Shown: piece after piece, positions 1 through 8,349 of the stretch
How positions within the stretch are numbered: position 1 is the stretch's first letter
Layout: each line of letters starts with the position of its first letter
Source of the DNA: Pseudomonadota bacterium
GTDB taxonomy: Bacteria; Pseudomonadota; Gammaproteobacteria; Burkholderiales; Methylophilaceae
Direction of reading: 5' to 3'
Length of the DNA stretch: 64,000 bases
NCBI GenBank assembly: GCA_029556915.1
Contig: JAKQIT010000048.1
Span: 62,001-126,000, forward strand
Program-made: the position numbers and the translations under genes
Notes under the pieces: model-generated
Told to the model about the DNA's origin: nothing
Database searches by the model: none
What the model saw: only the letters and a program-made list of their open reading frames with translations

Positions 1-2
1 AA

Positions 3-440
3 ATGACTGCTGCTGAATTTATCGCTTATTGCAAAACACACCTTGGCAAGCCTTATATTTGGGGTGCCAATGGTCCTGATACATTTGATTGCTCTGGCTT
101 TGCGCAATTTGTATTGGGTGAAATTGGGCTTGATGACCCTAAGGAAGACTTGGCTGCAGATGGCTTATATAGGCGTTTTAAACAAAGTCAAAATGGCACT
201 GTAATACCCAAAGGCCTGTGTGGAGCATTAGTGTTTTATGGTATACCAAACAGGGTGACGCATGTTGCGGTATGCCTAGATGACATTAACATGATAGAGG
301 CAGGCGGCGGTGGCCCAAAGACTAAAACCGTCGAAATTGCTAGAAAGCAAAAGGCAGAAGTACGGATTAAACTGATTAACAGACGCAAAGATATTGTGGC
401 GATTGTGTTACCTAAAAATTTACCTTGGATGCAAAACTAA
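3..440 (+). CDS. NlpC/P60-family cysteine peptidase
   Basis: A 145-residue single-domain NlpC/P60 protein, probably cleaving peptidoglycan peptide cross-bridges or amide bonds. The motif DCSGF places the catalytic Cys at residue 30, and THVAV places the catalytic His at residue 87. No signal peptide is visible, so it either acts after export by another route (for instance as a secretion-system or phage-type lytic effector) or has a start upstream of the window: only two bases precede the ATG, so no ribosome site can be judged. It is followed 13 bases later by a secreted protein on the same strand, suggesting an operon through 3081. The family call is firm; the effector role is inference. Confidence 0.8.
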   Translation: MTAAEFIAYCKTHLGKPYIWGANGPDTFDCSGFAQFVLGEIGLDDPKEDLAADGLYRRFKQSQNGTVIPKGLCGALVFYGIPNRVTHVAVCLDDINMIEAGGGGPKTKTVEIARKQKAEVRIKLINRRKDIVAIVLPKNLPWMQN

Positions 441-453
441 ATAAGGACGAACG

Positions 454-1296
454 ATGAAATTAAATAAAAAATACTTTTTGGCGATATTCACCGTACTTGG
501 AATGCAGGTATTTTTGGGTATTAATTTGGCAAATGCCGTTTGTGAAAATGAAATCGAGAATTTTTGCAGGACAGTGGAAACTACTCAGAATAAGGACGTA
601 AATGAATGGTCTTTATTTATTCCATATTCCAAATGCAAAACTCATTTCAAAGAAGAGTGGGATTTTAGTAAATCACCTATGTCAGTGCAAGAGGTAAAAG
701 ATGCGATTGAATATGAATTACCTTACACTACTGGGCAATGGGCAAATAATAAATCAATACCAACATTGAAGAGCAAAACTCAATTGTGCCTTTACAGGGC
801 GCAATTAGAGTTTTTAACTAATAAATCTGGCCAGCCTACTACTGGCGGGAAAGGTCAACAAGAACCAGCAGGTAACCAGTCAAATTCTGGCACATCATCA
901 AGCCAAACAAACTCACCTCAACCTACAGCGCAAAGTGAAAATACTCAAACCAATACCAGCCAGCAAACCACTACAAGCAAAAAAGGCAAGAAAAACCCAA
1001 ATGATGTGCCGGCAAAATGTGTGAAATTTAATCACGATAAAACTAAAATCGTGAATATGTGCAACTTTCCTATCAATTTCAGTTTTTGTATGTTGCACCA
1101 AGACGATCAAACTATTCAGGTCGCCAATAGCTGTAATGATGGATTTGTGGCAGAAACCGTTTACCCAGGTCGCGCGATTTCTGATGAAAGTTTAGATACA
1201 CGTTTTTTTGGTATTGCTTGTAAGTTCCCCAGTAAACCTATCAACGTGAGATATATCTCCTATAGTGAGCCACTTGAAGGGAATTGTCCGCGATGA
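454..1296 (+). CDS. Secreted protein of unknown function with low-complexity linker
   Basis: A 280-residue protein that I do not recognise. The N-terminus is a signal peptide with a probable cleavage site after ANA (about residue 28). The mature protein has a Cys-containing N-terminal part, then a Gln/Thr/Ser/Asn/Pro-rich linker (roughly residues 128-178), then a second Cys-rich domain. This suggests two periplasmic or extracellular domains held by disulfides. The ATG is preceded by AAGGACG at good spacing. Its stop overlaps the next start (ATGA), so the two are translationally coupled. It could be an adaptor or immunity partner of the adjacent peptidase, but nothing in the sequence proves that. 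Confidence 0.65.
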   Translation: MKLNKKYFLAIFTVLGMQVFLGINLANAVCENEIENFCRTVETTQNKDVNEWSLFIPYSKCKTHFKEEWDFSKSPMSVQEVKDAIEYELPYTTGQWANNKSIPTLKSKTQLCLYRAQLEFLTNKSGQPTTGGKGQQEPAGNQSNSGTSSSQTNSPQPTAQSENTQTNTSQQTTTSKKGKKNPNDVPAKCVKFNHDKTKIVNMCNFPINFSFCMLHQDDQTIQVANSCNDGFVAETVYPGRAISDESLDTRFFGIACKFPSKPINVRYISYSEPLEGNCPR

Positions 1297-2204
1297 AGAT
1301 AATCGTCTATCTATTAAATGGCTTAACTAGCCACAATGCCACCAAGCATCACTTAAAAACTTTTTTATTAGCCGTTAGTTTGTTGATCACTACCCCAGCC
1401 TATGCGCTAGATGGTGCAGGCTGGGGAGAGCTTATCAAAGGTGTAACTGAGATACTGCATAATAATCAACAACAAGAAATTAAACAGCGAGAAGAACAGC
1501 AAAGGCTAGAACAACAAAAGCTACAAGAACAACAGGCCGATGAACAGCAAAGGCAACAGCAGTTGCAACTGGCGGATAACAGCAGTGGTTCAAGCCAAAG
1601 TTGTAAATTAATTGATAAATATAGTGGGCTTAAAAATTTAGAATGGAAAGGTGCTTGTAAGAATGGATTTGTCGATGGTGTTGGGCAAGCTATATATGAA
1701 TTTACTAATGCTAATACTGGTAAACCAATTTTAGAAAAACTTATTTGTAAATTTAATGACGGTGATATTCAAGGGCTTTGCTACCGAACCAGCTTAAATG
1801 ATTTTTTTAGTACTGACTGGGTGGCAGGGTACATTGTCTATTTTGTAAAAGATGGGCCTATAGATGTTATTGGCCCAATTAATTACTATAAACCAAAAAA
1901 TAATGTTCGTGATTATTCAGTTTTACCTTGGTATGACAACAACACTGTAGTAAATAATACTGCCTCCGAAATTACATATAAACAAGCCATGTCATTAGTT
2001 GAAAAATTTATGAGTACCAAAAGTGGTTCAAGTATGGATGTTGAAACACTAAAAGCTTATTTGGAAGGTAGAATCAGTTTTGATACAACACAATCGCAAG
2101 TCTCAACAACGGCTTCTACTGAAGCGACGAATACTGATGAACCACCATCTAAAGGCATATTTTTAGATAGACGCAAGAAACCTAGCTCGAAAAAGAAAAA
2201 ATAA
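1293..2204 (+). CDS. Secreted Gln-rich protein with a MORN-like segment
   Basis: The reading frame is open from a TTG at 1284, but the ATG at 1293 overlaps the previous stop (ATGA) and gives a clean signal peptide ending in AYA (about residue 38), so I prefer it. The mature protein has a Gln/Glu-rich, coiled-coil-like stretch (residues about 50-95), followed by a Trp-Lys-Gly / Gly-Val-Gly pattern resembling a single MORN repeat. The tail is Lys-rich. The function is unknown. It is translationally coupled to the preceding secreted protein and 55 bases upstream of an SGNH hydrolase. Confidence 0.6.
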   Translation: MKIIVYLLNGLTSHNATKHHLKTFLLAVSLLITTPAYALDGAGWGELIKGVTEILHNNQQQEIKQREEQQRLEQQKLQEQQADEQQRQQQLQLADNSSGSSQSCKLIDKYSGLKNLEWKGACKNGFVDGVGQAIYEFTNANTGKPILEKLICKFNDGDIQGLCYRTSLNDFFSTDWVAGYIVYFVKDGPIDVIGPINYYKPKNNVRDYSVLPWYDNNTVVNNTASEITYKQAMSLVEKFMSTKSGSSMDVETLKAYLEGRISFDTTQSQVSTTASTEATNTDEPPSKGIFLDRRKKPSSKKKK

Positions 2205-2259
2205 ATTTACTGTGGTCTTTTAAGTATATGTTCTAACATCTTTAAAGGATATTTTAAAT

Positions 2260-3081
2260 ATGCCAAATTTACTTGGTCAAAATGCTGCTTACCCAATGCG
2301 GGTCATCAATGATTCTAAACTATGGGAGGATTTGTTATGGGCTTATCATACATCTATTCCTAAACCAAAGCGTGTATTAGCTGAGGGAGACTCTTGGCTT
2401 GCTTATCCACAATTATTAGGGGTGAAAAACATAGTTTGGCACTTGGCAAATAATTACGACGATGTATTGCTGCTTAGTTTGGCCTACAGCGGAGATACGG
2501 CAGTGAATATGCTAGCTAACAGAGAAAAATTGTTAGAAGCACTTTCAAAGTATGAATTTGATTACCTACTTTTTTCGGGTGGAGGAAATGATATTGTAGG
2601 TAAATGGGATTTTGATTTCATGCTTAAAGACTACAAGAAAGGCATGACCGCTGAAGAATGTATTAATAAGCAACGCTTTGAACGCAGAATTGAACAGATT
2701 AAATTGGCTTATATGGACTTGCTTGAATACACCTTCGAGTACGCAAAAAGCAAAAATACAATAAAAGTAATAACCCACACTTATGACAAAGCAATACCCA
2801 ACGAAAAAGGTGTTGTGTCTGGCAGTGCATGGATGTGGCCTTACTTGGTTGCGAAAGGAATAACTAATGCATCTATACAGAAAGAAATTGCAATATATGC
2901 TTTAGGTGCTTTTGCCGAAATGGTAACTATGCTTGCAAAAGAACCAATATGTAAAGGGCGCTTTATAGTTGTTGAAACGCGTGATACAGTTAATCCGAAT
3001 GAGTGGGAAAATGAAATACATCCCACCACAAAAGGCTTTAAGAAAGTTGCAGAAAAGATATATCAAAATATAATTATCTAG
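2260..3081 (+). CDS. SGNH/GDSL-type hydrolase
   Basis: A 273-residue protein with SGNH hydrolase blocks: GDSW around the nucleophile Ser at residue 45, an SGDT segment near residue 78 (block II glycine), GGGNDI with the block III Asn near residue 110, and IHP with the catalytic His near residue 254. The usual Asp three residues before that His is Asn here, so the triad may be weakened or use another acid. Such enzymes are esterases or lipases, often acting on acylated sugars or phospholipids. There is no signal peptide. An AAAGGA ribosome site lies about 12 bases before the ATG. It sits at the end of the peptidase and secreted-protein gene string. Confidence 0.75.
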   Translation: MPNLLGQNAAYPMRVINDSKLWEDLLWAYHTSIPKPKRVLAEGDSWLAYPQLLGVKNIVWHLANNYDDVLLLSLAYSGDTAVNMLANREKLLEALSKYEFDYLLFSGGGNDIVGKWDFDFMLKDYKKGMTAEECINKQRFERRIEQIKLAYMDLLEYTFEYAKSKNTIKVITHTYDKAIPNEKGVVSGSAWMWPYLVAKGITNASIQKEIAIYALGAFAEMVTMLAKEPICKGRFIVVETRDTVNPNEWENEIHPTTKGFKKVAEKIYQNIII

Positions 3082-3406
3082 AAATTATATTTTATTTTAA
3101 GAGTGTCAACTCGTTCAATTTAGATAAAAAATATGTTGCTTTGCGCTTTAAATATTATATTTTGACTGACCGCTTTGTCCCCCTGAAATGCCCCATGGCG
3201 CATTCATCCGCAAAGCAGTAGTTCGGTAAACCAGACTTCACTTCTGAAATCGGCCAACAACGGACGTTGCCTCCCAAGAATGTTAAGCTAATTGAACTAC
3301 CGGTAACTCATCAGAAACCTGCCGCTCGTTCCTGTAATAGCTCTGCCTAATCATCGGTTTTTGCAGTCGGTAGTATTTCCTTCCTGATAAATCACTGCTC
3401 AAGCAT
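3082..3406. other. Intergenic region carrying a dispersed repeat
   Basis: No gene was found in these 325 bases. They separate a plus-strand gene from a minus-strand operon that ends here. The left half is very AT-rich; the right half changes to a more GC-balanced composition at the repeat beginning near 3158. The reverse strand of the repeat could code a short peptide, but no start or conserved frame supports a gene. Confidence 0.6.
3158..3216 (+). repeat. Dispersed repeat, copy 1
   Basis: The core 3172-3216 matches 6064-6107 at all but about three positions, and has inverted ends GCTTTG ... CAAAGC. The left part 3158-3183 (26 bases) is identical to 21900-21925. The repeat lies just beyond the 3' end of the YaaW-like module, and its partner lies before the module's promoter, both in the same orientation. 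It could be the footprint of a mobile element or of homologous recombination between pre-existing intergenic repeats. Confidence 0.75.
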
Positions 3407-4084
3407 CTAGGCGATAATCAACTTAGTGTTCGATTTGCCACTACGAAACCACTGGCAGGCCTTGTAGATACCATATCCGACACCAGTCGCAGCAACTGCT
3501 GGAAGTGCCACAACAATAATTGACCCGGAGAGCACCCCACCGCCAATCAATGTGCCAATTGCAGAAACTCCTGATGTAATCCCTGCTGTACTAAGTCCCG
3601 CAACTGCACCAGAGGCACTTACCGCACCTAATGTGCCAACCGCTCCACCGATACCCCCGACATAGCTCATCTTGCGTCCAACAGAACGGGATGCCCTTTC
3701 ATCAGCGTCAAGGGTTTCGTCATCTTTGAGTAACGTGTTGTTGGTCACAGCCGCCGCACCCATGCCTACAGCGAGCAGACCGGCACCGAGTGCTAGAGCT
3801 CCTGCTCCAGCAGTACCTAAAGTTCCCTCTTCCAGAGTCAGAGAACCAGCAATAGGTGTTGCAACGGCACCGCCAGATCCGTTGACACTGTCCCGCTTTG
3901 CTAAAATCTCGGCATAACGCTCTGGATTTGCCGCCTTAAATGCGTTGATGCGCTTCTGAGAGAGCTCCTGAGCTTCTCGAATCAGGTGTTTGTTGTGAAA
4001 TTCGGACGTATGGCAATAACGCTGACGCTCACGGTTGATTTCCGTGTTCCTGCTACCGTTTTGGTACGGGTATTTGTTAGACAT
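3407..4084 (-). CDS. Gly/Ala-rich membrane-associating protein of unknown function
   Basis: 225 residues from the ATG at 4084, which has GGAG at proper spacing. An open frame continues upstream, but the 57-residue gene at 4077-4250 occupies that stretch in another frame. The N-terminal 70 residues are charged and Arg/Glu/Gln-rich. The rest has three or four long Gly/Ala/Val/Ile stretches (about residues 85-115 and 135-205) resembling glycine-zipper membrane hairpins, and the C-terminus is basic. It may insert into membranes. It is the last gene of a four-gene operon (XRE, YaaW-like, small membrane protein, this one). Base composition is clearly GC-richer than the surrounding island. Function unknown; a pore or effector role is speculation. 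Confidence 0.65.
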   Translation of the reverse strand: MSNKYPYQNGSRNTEINRERQRYCHTSEFHNKHLIREAQELSQKRINAFKAANPERYAEILAKRDSVNGSGGAVATPIAGSLTLEEGTLGTAGAGALALGAGLLAVGMGAAAVTNNTLLKDDETLDADERASRSVGRKMSYVGGIGGAVGTLGAVSASGAVAGLSTAGITSGVSAIGTLIGGGVLSGSIIVVALPAVAATGVGYGIYKACQWFRSGKSNTKLIIA

Positions 4085-4250
4085 GAAGGACTCCAGTGCG
4101 TGACGAAAAGATTTCAGCGAAAAGATTATAGACAGCAAAGATAAAGATGCTGCTGAACAGGAAGAGAGCCAATCCAGCGCCGAATATAATCATGGTTGCT
4201 TTGATAAGTGTCACGAGTGTCAAAGAAAAAGCGGTTAGGATAAGCATCAT
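4077..4250 (-). CDS. 57-residue hydrophobic membrane protein
   Basis: A short frame starting with ATGATG at 4250 and ending with TAA at 4077-4079. The first ATG overlaps the stop of the YaaW-like gene (ATGA), and the end overlaps the next gene's ATG by eight bases, so it sits precisely between two coupled genes. The peptide is almost entirely hydrophobic (Leu, Ile, Phe, Ala), with two likely transmembrane segments and one Lys at residue 17. Overlap at both ends and a membrane-like composition argue that it is real. No homologue is recognised. A small membrane subunit, antitoxin-like or anchor role would fit the context. Confidence 0.6.
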   Translation of the reverse strand: MMLILTAFSLTLVTLIKATMIIFGAGLALFLFSSIFIFAVYNLFAEIFSSRTGVLHV

Positions 4251-5065
4251 GCAGCCTCGTTCTTGGCTCCGCAGTCAGCACAGAACTTTTGGTCAGGGAC
4301 GATCATTGCACCACAAGCGCCGCAATGCGGCATCTTGATTTCTTTGGCACGCTGGCGCATATAGGCAATCTGTATAACGCAAGGAACGGTGACACGGTAA
4401 GCTGGGCTAGCCATATCAAAGGCAGTCCAGATGGCGGTCACAGCCCAGCCAATCGGACCTGCAAACGCAGCAATTCCTCGCATAAGGCTACCAGTTGCAC
4501 CAAAGGCCAAACCCCGACCGATCAATTGACGGGCGACTGCATTGGCAACAGTGGTTGCAAGCATGTAAGTGCCAAAACCACCAGCCAGAACTGCTGCTTG
4601 CAAGGCTGCAATTGCCCCAGGCCCAAGACCAGTAACTTTGCCACCAGAAATCTTGCTGAGGAAGTCCTTCTGTTCCTCTGCCGACATCTTTTCCATGCTC
4701 TTCAGTGCTACAGCGAGCAGGATCTTAAGTTCCAACTCCTCAATGCCGTCCGCCTTGTCGTTTGCAACTTTCATGTGCTCGGCAACGTCGTTGAGTATTT
4801 CATGGTACTCGACACCATTGCCACGAAGGAGGTTGATAATTGAATTACCACCAAACTCTTGGATTTCTTTGATCAAAAGATCAGAGTTTTTCTTGAGCGT
4901 TTCGTTACGCTTAAAGGTGTCAATCTGACCGCGAATAACGGAATCAAGGGAAATACGCCCCTTATTACTGTCGGTGATGAAGTCGGCCAAGATAGCGAGA
5001 TCAGCTTCTTCGGAAGATTGAATGACGTTGATTAGGTCCAGGTCTGTTGTGATGTAGTTGCTCAT
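4247..5065 (-). CDS. YaaW-like (UPF0174 / ubiquinol-cytochrome c chaperone-like) protein with C-terminal zinc ribbon
   Basis: 272 residues from the ATG at 5065, which follows GGAAA at normal spacing; the open frame reaches 5143 but would run into the upstream gene. Recalled similarity to E. coli YaaW covers most of the protein: the N-terminal segment with AILADF, the FGGNSI...LRG motif near residues 68-80, and AYRV near residue 230. YaaW ends shortly after; here an added tail with two CxxC pairs (CGAC and CADC) forms a zinc ribbon. The middle (about 150-215) is Gly/Ala-rich and may contact membrane. YaaW has no established function. It is the second gene of a four-gene operon. The family assignment is by eye and fairly secure. 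Confidence 0.75.
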   Translation of the reverse strand: MSNYITTDLDLINVIQSSEEADLAILADFITDSNKGRISLDSVIRGQIDTFKRNETLKKNSDLLIKEIQEFGGNSIINLLRGNGVEYHEILNDVAEHMKVANDKADGIEELELKILLAVALKSMEKMSAEEQKDFLSKISGGKVTGLGPGAIAALQAAVLAGGFGTYMLATTVANAVARQLIGRGLAFGATGSLMRGIAAFAGPIGWAVTAIWTAFDMASPAYRVTVPCVIQIAYMRQRAKEIKMPHCGACGAMIVPDQKFCADCGAKNEAA

Positions 5066-5090
5066 GATGATTTCCAATAAAATAAAAAAG

Positions 5091-5717
5091 TTAGTTTTGA
5101 GAGATTTCGCGGTCGCCGAGTATCGCCCCGAGCGCTGTCGCATACATTTTCAATGCTGTGCCCTGCCGCTTAACTGACCCTTGGGTCATAGCAGTCATCG
5201 CCAGAATGCCCATCTGCTGACGAGCTCGTTCAGTGGTTGCATAGGATTCGCTGCGCATCACTTCCATGAATCTCAATCCAGCCTTAACCGAGTCATTGAC
5301 ATTCTGGCTCTTGGCAGCATCTTCCAGAATTTGGACTAGGGGCCTTACGTGCTCGCCATTGGGGTCAGTCAAATCTTGAACGGTTGAGAATGCTTGCAGA
5401 AGAAGGTTCCAATCACGTGGGGTCATTAGAAGAAATGCGGGGCTGATGTTAAGAGCATGTCCAAGTTTGCAAATAGTTTCTAGGTCTGGCTTAACGTCTT
5501 GAGTGTCGGCGGAAGATGTCAGCTTGGTAATAGTGCCGCTCGAAAGTTCACTATCGGAAGCAAGTCGGCCCTTCTGCATCTGCTGGAGTTCGCCAGAATC
5601 TGAATCTACGCCCCCAGCAACACGTCGAGCACGAATAAGATTCGCAACGAAAGACTCCTGTACTTCCCCATACAATCCGGCGTGATTACGTCCTGAATTA
5701 TTTTTTTCGTAGGTCAT
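5091..5717 (-). CDS. XRE-family helix-turn-helix regulator
   Basis: 208 residues. Around residues 20-95 the protein shows an XRE-like HTH pattern: an initial helix with LIRARR, a Ser-Ser-Gly-Thr-Ile-Thr recognition-helix-like stretch, and a closing LETICKLGHALNISP segment typical of Cro/C1 domains. The C-terminal half is helical and unrecognised. Start ATG at 5717 has GGAAA about six bases upstream. It is the first gene of the YaaW-like operon, 25 bases ahead of the next start, so it probably controls its own operon. The base composition matches the rest of that module, not the AT-rich island. Confidence 0.7.
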   Translation of the reverse strand: MTYEKNNSGRNHAGLYGEVQESFVANLIRARRVAGGVDSDSGELQQMQKGRLASDSELSSGTITKLTSSADTQDVKPDLETICKLGHALNISPAFLLMTPRDWNLLLQAFSTVQDLTDPNGEHVRPLVQILEDAAKSQNVNDSVKAGLRFMEVMRSESYATTERARQQMGILAMTAMTQGSVKRQGTALKMYATALGAILGDREISQN

Positions 5718-6204
5718 TTTTTTCCATTGCCCTCATGTTTTCGTAATAGCGGTTAGTTGATGGATGACACTGTACCTATTTATCGAGCATGTTGAAACAT
5801 GGCAAGCGCATAAAGACAATCGCTATGCGAAATTCAAAGTCCAGTACGAAAAATAAAATGGGGGATTTCCTGAGCCGCTGTATGTAAGGCGCAAAATACG
5901 GGACATGCAAGTTCTTAGGGTTTGTCCACTAGGCCGAATTAAAGACACTTAGCCTAAGCCTCTACGGGCAGGTCAATAGACAAAAAGCTCCATCAATCTT
6001 TCAAAAATCATAAGGCCTGTCGTGGGTCGATAACACGAGTTGTAACGTGAAACTTGTATGTCAGCTTTGTCCCCCTGAAATGTCCATGGCGCATTCTTCC
6101 GCAAAGCTGCCACTCTGAACCAAATGCTGTAGAGCTTAAATCGGCAATAAGAGAACATTTACTTAATCTTAGCAATGAATTATCAACTTCAATTAAATAA
6201 GTAA
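5718..6204. other. Intergenic region upstream of the YaaW-like operon
   Basis: 487 bases between the XRE gene (start 5717) and the end of the macro-domain gene (6205), both on the minus strand. The part nearest 5717 must hold the promoter of the four-gene operon; I could not pick a convincing -35/-10 pair. The repeat copy at 6064-6107 lies toward the other end. A 61-codon minus-strand frame here (5973-6158) overlaps the repeat and has no supporting ribosome site, so I do not call it a gene. Confidence 0.55.
6064..6107 (+). repeat. Dispersed repeat, copy 2
   Basis: 44 bases nearly identical to 3172-3216, differing by one indel and two substitutions, with the same orientation and the same inverted ends (AGCTTTG ... 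CAAAGCT). Similarity fades downstream, where both copies reach an AATCGGC(C/A)A segment 35-40 bases later. Together with copy 1 it brackets the XRE/YaaW-like module in direct orientation. Confidence 0.75.
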
Positions 6205-6708
6205 TTATAAAATATCGTTATACACCTCTAAATCTCTATGAGAGAAACAACAAAAAACAACTTCGTCTATTAGTGGCTGATCCAATAGTAATGACTGAAT
6301 GGTAGCTACTGCTACTTTCGATGCATGCTCAATAGGGTAGCCATAAATTCCTGTACTAATACTTGGGAAAGCAATTGATTTAACGTCTTTAGCAATGGCT
6401 AGTTCAAAGCTGCGTTGATAACAGGAGGCTAGTAGCTCAAACTCATTAGCTTGCCCACCTTGCCATACTGGGCCGACTGTATGAATGATATATTTTGCTG
6501 GCAGTCGATAACCCTTGGTGATTTTTGCATCACCGACTTTACAGCCACCTAATAATCTACATTCATGTAATAAATCTGGTCCAGCGGCACGATGTATTGC
6601 ACCATCTACACCACCGCCACCTAGCAAGGATGTATTTGCAGCATTAACAATACAATCAAGATTAAGTGTTGTTATGTCAGCTACAACAGCACGAATAATA
6701 GTCGTCAT
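6205..6708 (-). CDS. Macro-domain protein, probable O-acetyl-ADP-ribose deacetylase
   Basis: A 167-residue single macro domain of the MacroD/YmdB type. Visible signatures are [20 protein letters not shown] near residues 20-39 (ADP-ribose binding loop with catalytic Asn and Asp) and the phosphate-binding STGIYGYP loop near 115. Family members hydrolyse O-acetyl-ADP-ribose or remove ADP-ribose from protein, DNA or RNA. It is the last gene of a minus-strand operon after an EEP-family nuclease/phosphatase and a GIY-YIG protein. In this island it might reverse or sense ADP-ribosylation during phage infection; that role is inference. Confidence 0.88.
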   Translation of the reverse strand: MTTIIRAVVADITTLNLDCIVNAANTSLLGGGGVDGAIHRAAGPDLLHECRLLGGCKVGDAKITKGYRLPAKYIIHTVGPVWQGGQANEFELLASCYQRSFELAIAKDVKSIAFPSISTGIYGYPIEHASKVAVATIQSLLLDQPLIDEVVFCCFSHRDLEVYNDIL

Positions 6709-6759
6709 TTAATTAAATCTAGATCGAGATTATATTGGGTTGATTTACACTTGCTGTCA

Positions 6760-7521
6760 TCATCTACTTTTATAGTCAAAATCAACAAACACAGCATTAT
6801 GATCACTAGTGTATATACCATCCCCATTGAAGTGATCCCAAGCTCCTACTTGAACAACACTAAAGACACCTTTGCTAACACATATATGATCAATATTTGC
6901 TCTTGGTTTGCCTTTTTTGAGGTCAACTTTTAGTTTTCCTGACTTTCCAAAATTTTCTTCTGTAAGGCAAACTAGATGGCTTTGAGCTAGGGCTTCACTC
7001 AATAAATTTATTCCCTCACTAGTGGAGTAACGATTTGATTGATCCCTTGTCTGGTTAAAGTCACCAGCGACTAACAGCGGTACATTGGGTTCTAATTGAC
7101 TAACTCTTAACCAATCAACCCCATGCCATTGAATAGACTTATAGTGCTCTGTCCATGGTTTAGCGCCTTGTTTAACCATAAAATCGCGATATGCAATAAT
7201 TGTCCCGTATATATTCAATTTTCCAAGTGCGGTATCAAATTGAGCACAAACTGCAACTTCACTATTTGCCGTTTCTATTTCTTTTATAAAAAATGCATTT
7301 TCGTTATACCAAATTGATGACCAATATTTACCGTAGCCATTTCTAGATTTTGGATAAACTACGTTATAGCCATGCTGCGTTAAGTCGACTTGTTCACAGG
7401 TTTCAGTTAGCACCATTATTTCTGGCTTGTATTCCAATAACTGATCTATTTGTAGCTGTTTGGGGCGACTACAATTATAAGCATGATCAAGATTCCAAGT
7501 GGCAACTCTAAAATGTGTCAT
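6760..7521 (-). CDS. Endonuclease/exonuclease/phosphatase (EEP) family protein
   Basis: 253 residues with the ordered EEP metal and catalytic motifs: ATWNLD at residue 8, LTET near 39, GDFNQTR near 150, NIDHI near 213 and a terminal SDHNAVFVDF. These fit a metal-dependent phosphodiesterase of the exonuclease III/DNase I fold. Substrate (DNA, RNA, phospholipid or nucleotide) is not clear from sequence. It lies 51 bases before the macro-domain gene and 23 bases after the GIY-YIG gene, in one operon. The ribosome site is weak (AT-rich leader), suggesting coupling to the upstream gene. Confidence 0.82.
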   Translation of the reverse strand: MTHFRVATWNLDHAYNCSRPKQLQIDQLLEYKPEIMVLTETCEQVDLTQHGYNVVYPKSRNGYGKYWSSIWYNENAFFIKEIETANSEVAVCAQFDTALGKLNIYGTIIAYRDFMVKQGAKPWTEHYKSIQWHGVDWLRVSQLEPNVPLLVAGDFNQTRDQSNRYSTSEGINLLSEALAQSHLVCLTEENFGKSGKLKVDLKKGKPRANIDHICVSKGVFSVVQVGAWDHFNGDGIYTSDHNAVFVDFDYKSR

Positions 7522-7544
7522 TTAGTTTTTGTTTAGATTTCTTT

Positions 7545-8240
7545 TCATGTCTTAAAGTGATTAAACTTCTCCATCTTGATATTTAATAAATCGTTGGCAA
7601 AACCCCTAACAAGTAGGGCTTCAAGGTCATCTATCATTCCATCTGATACCCAATAGGCGCTAAAGTAAGCCGCTAAATCATGCAACTTCAAAGTTTGCTT
7701 TTTGGGCTGTCTTGGGTAGCTGAATGCAGGAAAAAACTCCTGTTCTCTTTCTGGATGGGTAACCAATGTTATTGCCTGAACCTCGTCTCTATCGCGGTTG
7801 AACGCATGATTCATCTCTTTCCAAAGACTCTGTAACTTTGCCTTACCTGCATATAGTGCTTTACCTCTAGTATCATAGAAAATATAAAGTCCATTTCTTT
7901 TTTTAAGTTCTTCTCGAAGTCCATTCTGAATGGATGTCGCATTATTTTTCAATGGCAATACTTCGTAATTAGCCCCCCCTACAGATTCTGCCCAATGTAT
8001 TGGATAGAACTCAACTATAGGTTTTATAGTGTTATATTGAGCCTCAGTCACAGCAGTATCTTGTGCCTTTATAAATGCATTTGTAATTTGAAAGGACTCT
8101 ATCTCTGAACCTGATTTTGACCATTTTCTCAACGTTTGAGGAGAAATGCCTAATCTTTCAGCAATGCCACGATCACCGTTTTTTTGGTATTCTTCTGGAA
8201 ATTTTTTTCGCAGGTCGTTTACAAAGTCAGAAGCTTTCAA
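7545..8240 (-). CDS. HTH plus GIY-YIG nuclease-domain protein
   Basis: About 231 residues if the TTG at 8240 is used; it has AAGGA seven bases upstream, better than the GTG at 8291. The N-terminus carries a helix-turn-helix (GIAERLGISPQTLRKW). The second half has the GIY-YIG signature as GLYIFYD...LYAGKA, followed by the conserved Glu (LEALLVRG) and a late Asn. GIY-YIG domains cut DNA. The HTH-nuclease arrangement suggests a site-directed or self-regulating nuclease. It is first in the operon with the EEP and macro-domain genes. The upstream region has three GCGAC half-sites related to the island operator. Confidence 0.75.
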   Translation of the reverse strand: MKASDFVNDLRKKFPEEYQKNGDRGIAERLGISPQTLRKWSKSGSEIESFQITNAFIKAQDTAVTEAQYNTIKPIVEFYPIHWAESVGGANYEVLPLKNNATSIQNGLREELKKRNGLYIFYDTRGKALYAGKAKLQSLWKEMNHAFNRDRDEVQAITLVTHPEREQEFFPAFSYPRQPKKQTLKLHDLAAYFSAYWVSDGMIDDLEALLVRGFANDLLNIKMEKFNHFKT

Positions 8241-8349
8241 AATTAAATCCTTTATTGTAAGGGGGTAATAATTGTAAGTTAAATAACCCACCCAATTATA
8301 TATAAATACTTGCGCGACTAATATTCACCTTTAGGTAATTTTGATTAAT

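Noticed and set aside
3672-4928. Plus-strand frames across the YaaW-like module (3672-3917, 4289-4843, 4569-4928)
   Set aside because: They are opposite-strand shadows of well-supported minus-strand genes, with Ser/Pro/Cys-rich translations and no ribosome sites.
3158-6107. Repeats as integron attC sites or insertion-sequence ends
   Set aside because: No integron core-site motifs and no transposase gene are seen between or beside the copies; the inverted ends are only six or seven bases.
5973-6158. A 61-codon minus-strand frame across repeat copy 2
   Set aside because: The frame is created by the repeat, is not kept in copy 1, and has no ribosome site.
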